The position numbers were made by a program, and so were the translations under genes. The notes under the pieces were generated by a model. The model had not been told where the DNA came from, ran no database searches, and worked only from the letters and a program-made list of their open reading frames with translations. A stretch of 37,985 nucleotides of DNA from an uncultured Duncaniella sp. (GTDB lineage: Bacteria; Bacteroidota; Bacteroidia; Bacteroidales; Muribaculaceae). This document shows, piece after piece, positions 8,088 to 16,652 of the stretch (positions are counted from its first letter, which is position 1; the number at the start of each line of letters is the position of its first letter). The stretch lies in the NCBI GenBank assembly GCA_910586305.1, contig CAJUGS010000032.1, forward strand, positions 1-37,985, in the 5' to 3' direction.

Positions 8088-8760
8088 GATATTTCTGATA
8101 GCCGTGACATTCGCGGTATTTTACGGTGCGCAAAAATTGCGTGATCGGACCGGTCTCCAATTCCTCCATCCGGTTTTAGTAACGATTGCCGTGCTAATCG
8201 GTTTCTTGAAACTATCCGGCCTCACCTATGAGGATTATTCTGTCTCCGGCAAATTCATAGAGTTTTGGCTTAAGCCTGCAATTGTGGCATTGGGCCTCCC
8301 GTTATATACACAATTGAAATCGATACGTCGACAATTCGTACCTATTCTTATGAGCGAGTTGGCCGGATGTGTCATTGGAATAGTTTCAGTGGCGATGATA
8401 GCCAAAGGCATGGGGGCAAGCCGTGAGATTATTATCTCGCTTGTGCCTAAATCTGTCACTACTCCCATCGCTATCGAAATAACTTCGCAGCTCGGAGGCA
8501 TCCCATCTCTTACAGCAGCTATTGTGGTTGTTGTCGGACTTATCGGTGCGGTGTGTGGGCTAAGGGTTTTGACGATAGGACGTATTTATAGCCCTATTGC
8601 CATGAGTATTAGCATGGGAACGGCGGCTCATGTCATTGGCACGAGCCGCGCGTCGCAGCTTTCAGACCGTTATGGAGCTTATGCAACAGTGGGACTGATT
8701 CTCAATGGTGTCCTTACCTCTGTCCTTGCTGGGCCGATTCTTGCCCTGATTGGTGTGTGA
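8068..8760 (+). CDS. lrgB: LrgB family protein
   Basis: A membrane protein of 230 residues with about six to seven hydrophobic segments. The LrgB motif SLVPKSVTTPIAIEI occurs near residues 126-140, and a glycine-rich segment SMGTAAHVIGTSRA lies near the end. It is the partner of LrgA and overlaps it by 20 bases in another frame. Its last 47 bases overlap the 3' end of the convergent MscS gene. There is no room for a terminator between the two, so transcripts must run into each other. Confidence 0.92.
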   Translation: MQFIRSEIFLIAVTFAVFYGAQKLRDRTGLQFLHPVLVTIAVLIGFLKLSGLTYEDYSVSGKFIEFWLKPAIVALGLPLYTQLKSIRRQFVPILMSELAGCVIGIVSVAMIAKGMGASREIIISLVPKSVTTPIAIEITSQLGGIPSLTAAIVVVVGLIGAVCGLRVLTIGRIYSPIAMSISMGTAAHVIGTSRASQLSDRYGAYATVGLILNGVLTSVLAGPILALIGV

Positions 8761-10066
8761 TTGTATCATGTAACGCGGGAGTCCGGTCGGCAAGATTGAC
8801 TGTGAGAGAGTCTGAGCCCGAACTCTCATTGTATATGTTAAGCCCAAATAGTGGTGCTGTGACAATAACGTGTTCGAAGAGTGCGCTCTGGATAGCTTCA
8901 TATTCAGTCCATTTGGTAGTGGCGGTGAAGCACCATATTTGAAGTGGAACGCCGTATTCGTCGGGCACCATGACACGGACAAGTATCTGGCTGTCGTTGG
9001 AAATATAGGGATTGTCAATAAGCCACTGGCACATATAGGCTCGGAAAAGACCGAGATTGGTGTCGAGTGTCCCGTTTGTGGTGGCTAACCCCGGATCATA
9101 GTCAGGTTTGCCTCCGTTTGCGCGAATCTTCTCTACAAATTGCTTCAACGACGGCAGTTTCTCAACCATAGAGTCAATCCATTTGTCGTCTACGCTCTTC
9201 ACTGAATATACCTCGAATCTCACAGCGCGAGCTATCTGCCGACACCCAGAATCCTGCATTCCGCGCCAGTTCTGAAAAGAGCCCGAAATAAGTGAGTAAG
9301 GTGGGACTGTTACGATTGTGTTGTCCCAGTTCTGAATCTTAACTGACGTAAGAGATACATCTATGACGATTCCGTTTGCAATTGTCGATGGCACTACAAT
9401 CCAGTCTCCGACGCGAAGTTCATCGTTCTGCGATAGCTGTAGTCCGGCTACAAGCCCAAGTATGCTGTCCTTGAACACCAACATCAGCACAGCCGCAAAT
9501 GCGCCGAGCCCAGTGAGTAACTTAACCGGTGACTTATCAACGATAATAGCTACACATATTATCACAGTGACAATCCATAACACAGAAACAATAGTGTCGA
9601 GTATCCCTTTGATAGGTAGATTTTTAGTGTTCCTTTTTTCATCAAATCTGAGCCAAATAAATGATGTTACCGAGCAGATTGCCATACATAGCACTATTGT
9701 GGTGTAGATCAACAACCCTCTGAGTACAATTATATTTATGAGAGACTTACCTGTAAACGCAAACGGGAGAAATGCAAGGATTACAAGTGGGGGAATCACG
9801 CGACAACAATGTACAAGGACGTGGCGTCCAACGAGCTCGTGCCCAAGTTGTGGATTACGAACGCACAGAAATTTCTTTACTCCTATGCGTACCAGATTGC
9901 TAACAATCCAGCCTATGAGAAGCGCTCCACCAACTATGATAGCGGTGTAAATAATTTCCTCGGTCAGTACGTCCTTTTTTAGGCCTATATGGTCGAGAAT
10001 TCGATGGATGTGGGAAAGAAGCCATTGGGCAACTTCATGCGATGGAATTAAGTCGGCAGTAATCAT
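8714..10066 (-). CDS. Mechanosensitive channel, MscS family (YbdG-like)
   Basis: A 450-residue inner-membrane protein. The N-terminal part has about five hydrophobic segments. The MscS core follows with DSILGLVAGLQLSQNDELRVGD, shown here only as the region near residues 205-227, where the pore helix joins the beta domain, then the beta-domain segment VPPYSLISGSFQNW. The length and the long C-terminal cytoplasmic part resemble E. coli YbdG rather than the shorter MscS. Such channels release solutes under osmotic downshift. It is transcribed on its own and its 3' end overlaps lrgB by 47 bases. Confidence 0.92.
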   Translation of the reverse strand: MITADLIPSHEVAQWLLSHIHRILDHIGLKKDVLTEEIIYTAIIVGGALLIGWIVSNLVRIGVKKFLCVRNPQLGHELVGRHVLVHCCRVIPPLVILAFLPFAFTGKSLINIIVLRGLLIYTTIVLCMAICSVTSFIWLRFDEKRNTKNLPIKGILDTIVSVLWIVTVIICVAIIVDKSPVKLLTGLGAFAAVLMLVFKDSILGLVAGLQLSQNDELRVGDWIVVPSTIANGIVIDVSLTSVKIQNWDNTIVTVPPYSLISGSFQNWRGMQDSGCRQIARAVRFEVYSVKSVDDKWIDSMVEKLPSLKQFVEKIRANGGKPDYDPGLATTNGTLDTNLGLFRAYMCQWLIDNPYISNDSQILVRVMVPDEYGVPLQIWCFTATTKWTEYEAIQSALFEHVIVTAPLFGLNIYNESSGSDSLTVNLADRTPALHDTITHQSGQESAQQGQR

Positions 10067-10117
10067 GATAAATATTTTACTGAATATATTTTTTTAACGT
10101 TTCTTTCCCATAAAGTG

Positions 10118-10149
10118 TTTGGGCTTTTGGGAAAAGCTTGTTAATTTTG
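10118..10149 (+). promoter_or_regulatory. Promoter of the small membrane protein / AlbA_2 gene pair
   Basis: TTTG at 10118-10121 and TAATTTTG at 10142-10149 are separated by exactly 20 bases, a near-ideal Bacteroidota promoter. The first start codon is only 14 bases downstream, so the leader must be very short. Confidence 0.75.
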
Positions 10150-10163
10150 TGGAAAAAGATTGA

Positions 10164-10646
10164 ATGGTCCTATGTTCCGTTTTTCAGACAGTCGAGTTTT
10201 ATGTCATCGCGACTGTTGTTGCCGCGGCTGTTGTAGCATCTTTGGGTAGAAAAAAACAGTCTGGTCCAGCCAGGCAGATTATTTTACCAGGAATAATTAC
10301 GCAGGAAGGGAATTTGTCTGTTGATGAACCGGCGATAGAACTAATTTGCAATGATGATGGCAGTGTTCTGTTGCGTCGTCATGGCATAACCGGTGTGGAC
10401 GGTTCGGGGGCTGTAAGTCTTGCTGTCGAAGTGGTGGGATTTGATGTGCGTATTAAGGAGCGTGTGGCAGAGGGAAATCTTGGGGTGGGCCTCATCGATA
10501 CTGCTGCATTTTTGCTTGATTTCATGGGACGAGAACATTATTTCATATCCTACGAGTCGCCGTTAACATCTACATCCTCATCGTTATTCGCATCTCTCAC
10601 TCTGCACAACTGTGCTGGGAATAGAATTTATAAAAAACTACAATAA
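10164..10646 (+). CDS. Small membrane-anchored protein of unknown function
   Basis: I do not recognise this 160-residue protein. One hydrophobic segment (about residues 9-26) is followed by a basic stretch (GRKKQ), suggesting an inner-membrane anchor with the rest in the cytoplasm. The remainder looks beta-rich, with alternating polar and nonpolar residues and a serine-rich patch (SPLTSTSSSLFAS) near 131-143. The frame is supported by the promoter placed immediately before it and by the 8-base gap to the next gene, with which it probably forms an operon. The start could be slightly different, but only this ATG fits the promoter. Confidence 0.7.
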   Translation: MVLCSVFQTVEFYVIATVVAAAVVASLGRKKQSGPARQIILPGIITQEGNLSVDEPAIELICNDDGSVLLRRHGITGVDGSGAVSLAVEVVGFDVRIKERVAEGNLGVGLIDTAAFLLDFMGREHYFISYESPLTSTSSSLFASLTLHNCAGNRIYKKLQ

Positions 10647-10654
10647 AGACAGAC

Positions 10655-13600
10655 ATGGAAAAACATGAGAAAAAGATTTTTCCCATAAAGGGAAGTAAGG
10701 TTGCCGGTGGCAATATGTATTTTGAAATTAGCTTTCAGGGACATGAACAGGATATTAAGGCGTTTGAATTTCAAAGGAAAAACAGACCGACACAGCTGAA
10801 TTGTATTGTAAAGGGATTTGATGACGACGGTACTCCGATTTTCATGCAGGATATTGCGGCCATACTCCCTCAAATATATACAGTAGGAGAAGTTTATGAA
10901 TTTCGGGTGAAAACCGACTTGATTGCCGGGAAATATTATGATGTGTGTGATTGGAATGGCTTGATGTTCAGATTAAATGTGTATCATCATGAACGTCTTC
11001 ATATTAATGAGATGGTGAGATGCCGAATAAAGGACATTAAGCTTGTATGGCTTGATCTTGAACTTGTGAGCGATCATAAACGAGGCATACCTCTCTTTAC
11101 GCTTGAGGATTTTCTTGCTCTCGACTCTACAGGTAACCGACAGGCTGAAGCATATATTCGATATATTTTTCGTCATACTCCTGAGCTGAGTGAGTCACGC
11201 GGTCAATTGAAGGTTGGAAATGCCCTGTGGGTTATGAATGTGGCAGAAACGGTGGCCAGGAATCTCACAGAGTGGTTAAATCATGAGGTGAAGCGTGACG
11301 AGCCGGCCTCTGTGCGTGCATTGAGAGAGAAGCGTTCGATGGCTCAGCGTAGAGCTGTGCTTGCATCCTTTAACTCTATGTGCATCAATCTGCTTGAGAA
11401 TTCCTCATATCTGCGCGATTGTTCACCAAGAGAGAGAGAGGAGTATCAAGACCGACTGAACAAGATTATCACGCACACCGGGGACTATCTGAAGGCCTCA
11501 AATCTTATTATAGAGAAGCGCGACAGATCCTATATAGACGAGACATTGGAGCGTCTTAAACTCTCAGGATATCTGTATAATCCTGAAGAAAGAATGCGAG
11601 TGGCGATGGCGCTGTTTTCGTTAAGGAAAAAAAGTGTGTCAAGTTATATTGACAACATACTCGATATAATCTGTGAGTCTCATTCCAACACGCGATTCAT
11701 GCATCTCTTTGCCAAAGCTTTTGTGGAGATGCTGGATATGTATATCTCTAATGAAAGCAGATATATTGATGTGCTCACAGGTATGACTGACCGTACCGCA
11801 ATCTTTCAAATGATCAAGGCTCTGTCGATACGTCTTCTTCTAACAGGCAACGAATCAGCCTCGCAGCGAGCACTGTATCGCTCTATGTTATACCGTTATG
11901 CCACTCTGGTAGTTATGGCAGGACATGAGGCCTTGGTGAAAAAATCTCTCGGAGCACTGTTTGAATCCACTGTTCCGATGGAGTTCTCTTGGAAGGATCT
12001 CGATGATCTCACACTCCTTTGTTCCAAGATGACGGTTTCTTTACCGATGTCCTTCAATGAACCCTATGTATTCGAAGGCAATAATGCTCTCATGACTCTA
12101 AATGGAGGGGAACTAAATTTCACTCCGTTGCAGATGGGTGAGAATATGAAAAACGGACTACCTTCCAACTTGTTCGGGCATCGTAAAATACGTATGTTGC
12201 TTAATGAGAGAATGGAGGAAAAAATCAAGTCTTCTCATAGCGACATAATGCAATTCCGCCTTTTGTGGCGTGAGATAGAGCGTTCTCTTTTTGCCAAGAA
12301 TCAAATTTTCCGTATGCGTCCTGAGGGAATAAGTCCTGATGTAAACGACAAGGTCATGATACGCATAACTGAAAAGATTCCCGACCGATGGTATGATTAC
12401 CGAGCTGTCATAGAAGACTCTACATATTCAGGCGAAGGCGTCATAACCCCTAAGCAAATTGTGTCGTATCCGATAAAACCGTTGTCGAATACTTTCAAGA
12501 ACGACAATGGTGACTATTGTCTGTATGAGGCAACCGTGGAGCGTAGAGATGAGGACGGGACCTTATACTTCAATATGCGTGAGGATATTCATGAATTTCT
12601 GCGTGAAAGTCTTGAAGTTGGAGAGATGTGGACAGTTCAGATAAGTATGGTAAGCTCCGACCGCTATCTGTGTATAAGCGAGGGTGGTTTCTCGTTGTTC
12701 ATATATAAGGGCGATGTAGATAAAGAACTGAAACAAGGTCAGTTTGTCCACGCTATTGTCGAAGAGATATATCCGAATTGTGTTATAAGGGCATCGTATG
12801 CAGGTGAGACAGAAGAGACATTTATGCAGACTGCTGCATTCAAATGTCTTCTCGATAACTATTGCGGAGACAATTTCTATAATGAGGAGGATGATGACGA
12901 CATAAAATCAGAAGTCCAGATTGAAGATGCCAAAGCTGCAAGTAATTATATAGAGCCCGACCAAATGCGCGAACTCGTGCATATAATTGATAGGGAAGGT
13001 ATGCTTCAGAAAAATCATATTGATACCTACAACTATCTTGCGGTAGCTCGAATCATGTCCATACTTCTTAATGACAACCATCTTGCCGATTATTTCGCCA
13101 ATAGAATGGAGCTTGTGGAGACTATCCAGCTATTCGGAGATAATGGCAAGATTGATGAGGATCGTCTTGACAAACTGTTGAGCGATAACCGTGATTTCAT
13201 CTCTACATATCCTGATATTGAGATGCGCCTCACGCGGCTTCGAATTATAAGCCAACTTGACAAGACTGAGGTGGCAAACTGGCTGTGGCTGCTCACACAG
13301 GAAGCGAAAGACGAGACAACTTTGCAGCTTGCCCGGCTTGTGACATCTCATATCATGTTGTTACGCAGTAATTTGTTCGAGGTCCTCAACACGATTCGTA
13401 CTAAGATTTATCGATTGATGAATCTTAAAGTGCAGATTCCCGATAACTTCAAGGTTGCTGAAGAGGATCAGACCACAGAATTGAAGACATCGGTAATATA
13501 TCCGGCGGGAAATCATATGTTCCCTGCCGAGCGTGAGCAGGTGACCGAGATACTCAAGGTTATTTCCTCTTTCTTGAACACACGTGGAGGGCGTCTATAC

Positions 13601-13942
13601 ATAGGTGTTGATAATTCCGGATATGCCGTTGGTCTGCACACCGACTTCGTTTATCTCAACAACCGTCATGAAAATTATGACATTGCTGATGTTAAGGATA
13701 AGTTTGATCGTCTCATTAGGGACGCTGTGCATTCGCGTTTGGGCCGAGTCGCCAATGGGAAGATTTCCGGTTCATTCGAGACTGTCGGAGATAAAGTAAT
13801 CTATCGTCTTGATATCGAACCGTCAACAGACGTGATATTTGTTGACGGAGTAGCATATGAACGTCAGGGTACAAGCAAATGGCCCATACCTGCCGGTGAG
13901 ATTCCCAAATTCCAGGCTGCGCGCGCTTCGGAGTTGGGTTGA
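10655..13942 (+). CDS. Large protein with C-terminal Schlafen/AlbA_2-like domain and OB-like segments
   Basis: A soluble protein of 1095 residues. The C-terminus (about 930-1075) looks like an AlbA_2 (Schlafen-type) domain: TTELKTS at 940-946, then a helix, then FLNTRGGRLYIGVDNSGYAV with D986, and later a FVDGVAYERQG strand. E937, E942 and D986 resemble the three carboxylates of Schlafen nucleases in order. The N-terminal 130 residues and about 560-760 show OB/S1-like beta segments such as VYEFRVK, VMIRITEK and WTVQIS. The middle is helical, with an acidic run EEDDDD near 746. AlbA_2 proteins bind DNA or RNA. Function here is unknown. It is the second gene of a pair with a membrane-anchored protein. 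Confidence 0.8.
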   Translation: MEKHEKKIFPIKGSKVAGGNMYFEISFQGHEQDIKAFEFQRKNRPTQLNCIVKGFDDDGTPIFMQDIAAILPQIYTVGEVYEFRVKTDLIAGKYYDVCDWNGLMFRLNVYHHERLHINEMVRCRIKDIKLVWLDLELVSDHKRGIPLFTLEDFLALDSTGNRQAEAYIRYIFRHTPELSESRGQLKVGNALWVMNVAETVARNLTEWLNHEVKRDEPASVRALREKRSMAQRRAVLASFNSMCINLLENSSYLRDCSPREREEYQDRLNKIITHTGDYLKASNLIIEKRDRSYIDETLERLKLSGYLYNPEERMRVAMALFSLRKKSVSSYIDNILDIICESHSNTRFMHLFAKAFVEMLDMYISNESRYIDVLTGMTDRTAIFQMIKALSIRLLLTGNESASQRALYRSMLYRYATLVVMAGHEALVKKSLGALFESTVPMEFSWKDLDDLTLLCSKMTVSLPMSFNEPYVFEGNNALMTLNGGELNFTPLQMGENMKNGLPSNLFGHRKIRMLLNERMEEKIKSSHSDIMQFRLLWREIERSLFAKNQIFRMRPEGISPDVNDKVMIRITEKIPDRWYDYRAVIEDSTYSGEGVITPKQIVSYPIKPLSNTFKNDNGDYCLYEATVERRDEDGTLYFNMREDIHEFLRESLEVGEMWTVQISMVSSDRYLCISEGGFSLFIYKGDVDKELKQGQFVHAIVEEIYPNCVIRASYAGETEETFMQTAAFKCLLDNYCGDNFYNEEDDDDIKSEVQIEDAKAASNYIEPDQMRELVHIIDREGMLQKNHIDTYNYLAVARIMSILLNDNHLADYFANRMELVETIQLFGDNGKIDEDRLDKLLSDNRDFISTYPDIEMRLTRLRIISQLDKTEVANWLWLLTQEAKDETTLQLARLVTSHIMLLRSNLFEVLNTIRTKIYRLMNLKVQIPDNFKVAEEDQTTELKTSVIYPAGNHMFPAEREQVTEILKVISSFLNTRGGRLYIGVDNSGYAVGLHTDFVYLNNRHENYDIADVKDKFDRLIRDAVHSRLGRVANGKISGSFETVGDKVIYRLDIEPSTDVIFVDGVAYERQGTSKWPIPAGEIPKFQAARASELG

Positions 13943-13953
13943 TGTAAAAAAAT

Positions 13954-14000
13954 AATTGGGTTAATAGTTTTGTGCGAGCCGCACTGCTATTGACCCAATT
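13954..14000. terminator. Bidirectional terminator between convergent genes
   Basis: The stem AATTGGGTTAATAG (13954-13967) pairs with CTATTGACCCAATT (13987-14000), 14 bp with one G-U. Inside the loop GTGCG (13972-13976) pairs with CGCAC (13980-13984). An A-run before and T-rich sequence after make it usable for both the AlbA_2 gene and the minus-strand amylase. Confidence 0.8.
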
Positions 14001-14028
14001 AATTTTATGCTGTTTTGTTTGAATTAGA

Positions 14029-15732
14029 TTACGATTGGCGGATGTTCTGATGGCGTATTCTCCACACCACAGCATCGTATGGTCCTATCATTGTTGTGAA
14101 TGGAGCCGATGCAGAGATGGTTTTGACGTCAGTGTCGCCTGAAATCATCTCTCGAGCTGTCACATATCCTTCAGGAATGTTGAGCATTTCAATGGCATGG
14201 CGGGGGATATTAATGGCTAAATCGCAAGAGCTTTCTGAGAAATTCACTGCAATGATGAGTGTTACACCGTCGCAACTGCGGAGGAAAGCGTACTGTCGAT
14301 GGGGATTGAGTGTCGGATTATGGTAGTTGACATACATAAGATCGTAGAATCTGCCTTCTGAGATGGCTCTTTCCCTATTGCATAGCCCGAGAATAGTGGA
14401 GTATTTCTGACGCAGCCATTTCTCTCTTGGAGTGAGTTGTGATCCGTCGGGACAACCGTCGTTGTACCATCGACGCAGAGTGGGGACACTCCAATAGTCG
14501 AATATGGTAGTGCGTCCGTCATAACCGCTGAATCCCTCTGAGTCGGTTGCCTGTTCGCCAAGTTCCTGCCCGGCGTATATCATCATTGGACCGGTAGAAA
14601 TCATCGAACTGACAACGAGTGATGGTATGACCTTAGCAGGGTCGCCGGCATAGAATTTCGACCCGAAGCGTTGTTCGTCATGATTTTCAAGGAAGTTAAG
14701 CATATTCTGCTGGATACCTTCCACTGTCTGCCAGCAATTGGTGATAGTCGCGGCAGAGTAGTTGGAGCATTGAATGCCACGCAATGTGTCGTAGAGATTA
14801 ACCTTGTCATACAGGTAGTCAAAACCTCCGGTGAATATGAAATCACGATAAAGCCCTACATCATATATCTCGGCAATGAACTTAACACGCGGGTATCTGT
14901 CTTTGACATTTGGGATTGCCCATTGCCAGAATTCCAGAGGCACCATGAATACCATGTCGCAACGGAATGCGTCAACTCCTTTTGAGGCCCAAAAACGCAA
15001 AATATTAAGCATTTTGAACCATGTGTCGGGAATGGGATCGAAGTGGCTGCTGCCGTCGCCGGGATCACGACCGTAATTGAGTTTGACAGTTTCATACCAG
15101 TCGTTTATGCCCGGGAACGCTGAAAAACAGTCGTTCCCCGTAGCCTTGGCAGGAAATTCGACATAAGCCTTTTTCCCTGACCCAAGGTCGAAAGATGGAG
15201 CGAATAGCTGGCGCGTAATATAGTAGTAATTGTTGTTTGGGTCGAAAAATTTATCCGTGTCATCGTGGGCTCCGAAATCCTCGACTCCTGAAGGAGCACA
15301 GTCGCTGTGATAGTGTCGTGCTGTGTGGTTTGGCACGAAATCTATTATTACCTCAAGCCCTGCATCGTGAGTACGAGCCACAAGTTGCTCGAATTCTTTC
15401 ATTCGGTCCGGAACGCTCTCGGCCAGATCTGGGTCTACATCGTAATAGTCCTTTATAGCATATGGTGAACCGGCCTGGCCCTTGACAACATGGGGATTGT
15501 CAGGCGGAAGGATACCTTCGGCGCTATAGTCGGTCTTGGTTGCGTGTTCTATGATTCCGGTATACCATACATGAGTCACTCCAAGCTCCTTGATTGAATT
15601 AAGCACTGTGTCTGTAATGCGGTTCATCTTGCCGCATCCATTTTGAGAGATTGTGCCGTTAGGGATACATGATGGGTTATTGTTTGTGAGGAGACGGGGA
15701 AAAAGCTGGTAGATGATTGGTTTTCGGTTCAT
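14029..15732 (-). CDS. GH13 alpha-amylase family glycoside hydrolase, cytoplasmic
   Basis: A (beta/alpha)8-barrel enzyme of 567 residues acting on alpha-glucans. GH13 regions are clear: DFVPNH (131-136), the nucleophile D259 in DAFRCDM, the acid/base E288 in KFIAEIYD, and HD 351-352 in FLENHDEQRF. It begins MNRKPIIYQLFPR with no signal peptide, so it is a cytoplasmic maltodextrin or glycogen enzyme rather than a secreted Sus-type amylase. A C-terminal beta domain follows. It starts 12 bases after the patatin gene and probably shares its transcript. The precise specificity (amylase, neopullulanase or other) cannot be read. Confidence 0.92.
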   Translation of the reverse strand: MNRKPIIYQLFPRLLTNNNPSCIPNGTISQNGCGKMNRITDTVLNSIKELGVTHVWYTGIIEHATKTDYSAEGILPPDNPHVVKGQAGSPYAIKDYYDVDPDLAESVPDRMKEFEQLVARTHDAGLEVIIDFVPNHTARHYHSDCAPSGVEDFGAHDDTDKFFDPNNNYYYITRQLFAPSFDLGSGKKAYVEFPAKATGNDCFSAFPGINDWYETVKLNYGRDPGDGSSHFDPIPDTWFKMLNILRFWASKGVDAFRCDMVFMVPLEFWQWAIPNVKDRYPRVKFIAEIYDVGLYRDFIFTGGFDYLYDKVNLYDTLRGIQCSNYSAATITNCWQTVEGIQQNMLNFLENHDEQRFGSKFYAGDPAKVIPSLVVSSMISTGPMMIYAGQELGEQATDSEGFSGYDGRTTIFDYWSVPTLRRWYNDGCPDGSQLTPREKWLRQKYSTILGLCNRERAISEGRFYDLMYVNYHNPTLNPHRQYAFLRSCDGVTLIIAVNFSESSCDLAINIPRHAIEMLNIPEGYVTAREMISGDTDVKTISASAPFTTMIGPYDAVVWRIRHQNIRQS

Positions 15733-15744
15733 ACTCTGTGTTTG

Positions 15745-16557
15745 TTACTTCTTGGCAGCTATGTCTGACGGCCTGACAAAACCTGCATTAAGCAGGGCCG
15801 ACATCGTGCTGTCGTAGCCTGAACGAAAGACTCGGTTGATTTCTTTAAGGTTAAATACTTTATATTTGGCTATATCATTGATAGACACTGCGAGGTCGCA
15901 CATCTCCATTTGTTCGATAGAGTTGGTTTTTACGAGCAAGTCGTATGTGCGCTGGGCAATGTCGAGAATTGACTTCGGCTTGCCTCTCCGTGGCAGTGGC
16001 GAGCAGTTGATTCCTATGAGATATTTGCAATTGTCGCGCAACACCCATGCCGGCAGATTAGCGGTTACTCCTCCGTCGACATATGTGTTGCCGTTTATGA
16101 CTACCGGCTTGAATATGATGGGGATGCTGCATGATGCTGACACGCATTCTGCTATATCACCCTTGGAGAAGGCTGCTTTTGAGTAATTGTCAAGATCAGT
16201 GGCACATACAATAGCTGGCAAAGGAAGCTCGCTGAGATCCTTATATGGTATTGTTTTGCGAAGAAATCTTTTAAATCCATCCATGGAGAAAAAGCCCTCA
16301 CGTGGCACTCCGATTTTTGCAAAGTCACTGAATTTTGCATCGGAAAAGGCTTTGAGTATTTCATCGGGCTTCATCCCGGAGCAATACATTGCGGTGACCA
16401 CTGAGCCGGCACTAACTCCCGCCATGATGTCAGGCTTGATTCCCATCTCTTCAAGTGCCTTTAAGGCACCGGCATGGGCAAACCCCCTGGCGCCGCCTCC
16501 ACTCAATACGAGGCCGACTTTGTAGGGCTTGCGTGAGAATCTGAGCATATCAAGCAT
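15745..16557 (-). CDS. Patatin-like phospholipase
   Basis: A lipid acyl hydrolase of the patatin family, 270 residues. It shows the oxyanion motif SGGGARG near the N-terminus, the nucleophile S49 in GVSAG and the dyad aspartate D161 in VDGG. The frame extends to a GTG at 16590, but that GTG sits on the last base of the promoter -7 box and cannot be in the transcript. The ATG at 16557 (MLDMLRFSRK) or the one at 16548 is therefore the likely start. There is no signal peptide. Its substrate and target membrane are unknown. It leads a two-gene minus-strand operon with the GH13 enzyme. Confidence 0.9.
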   Translation of the reverse strand: MLDMLRFSRKPYKVGLVLSGGGARGFAHAGALKALEEMGIKPDIMAGVSAGSVVTAMYCSGMKPDEILKAFSDAKFSDFAKIGVPREGFFSMDGFKRFLRKTIPYKDLSELPLPAIVCATDLDNYSKAAFSKGDIAECVSASCSIPIIFKPVVINGNTYVDGGVTANLPAWVLRDNCKYLIGINCSPLPRRGKPKSILDIAQRTYDLLVKTNSIEQMEMCDLAVSINDIAKYKVFNLKEINRVFRSGYDSTMSALLNAGFVRPSDIAAKK

Positions 16558-16589
16558 ATATAATAGGCGTTTATAGATAATTCGGTTCA

Positions 16590-16597
16590 CAAAAGTA
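16590..16597 (-). promoter_or_regulatory. -7 promoter box of the patatin-amylase operon
   Basis: On the minus strand this reads TACTTTTG. It lies 33 bases before the ATG at 16557 and overlaps the GTG that would otherwise be the longest start, which decides the start. Confidence 0.55.
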
Positions 16598-16639
16598 GTA
16601 AATTTCTACAACATAAAAGGCTCTTTCAATAAAAATCGC

Positions 16640-16647
16640 TAAATTTG
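16640..16647 (+). promoter_or_regulatory. -7 promoter box of holB operon
   Basis: TAAATTTG matches TAnnTTTG and ends only 5 bases before the holB ATG. Transcription would begin almost at the start codon, so the mRNA may be leaderless or nearly so. Confidence 0.5.
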
Positions 16648-16652
16648 TACTT

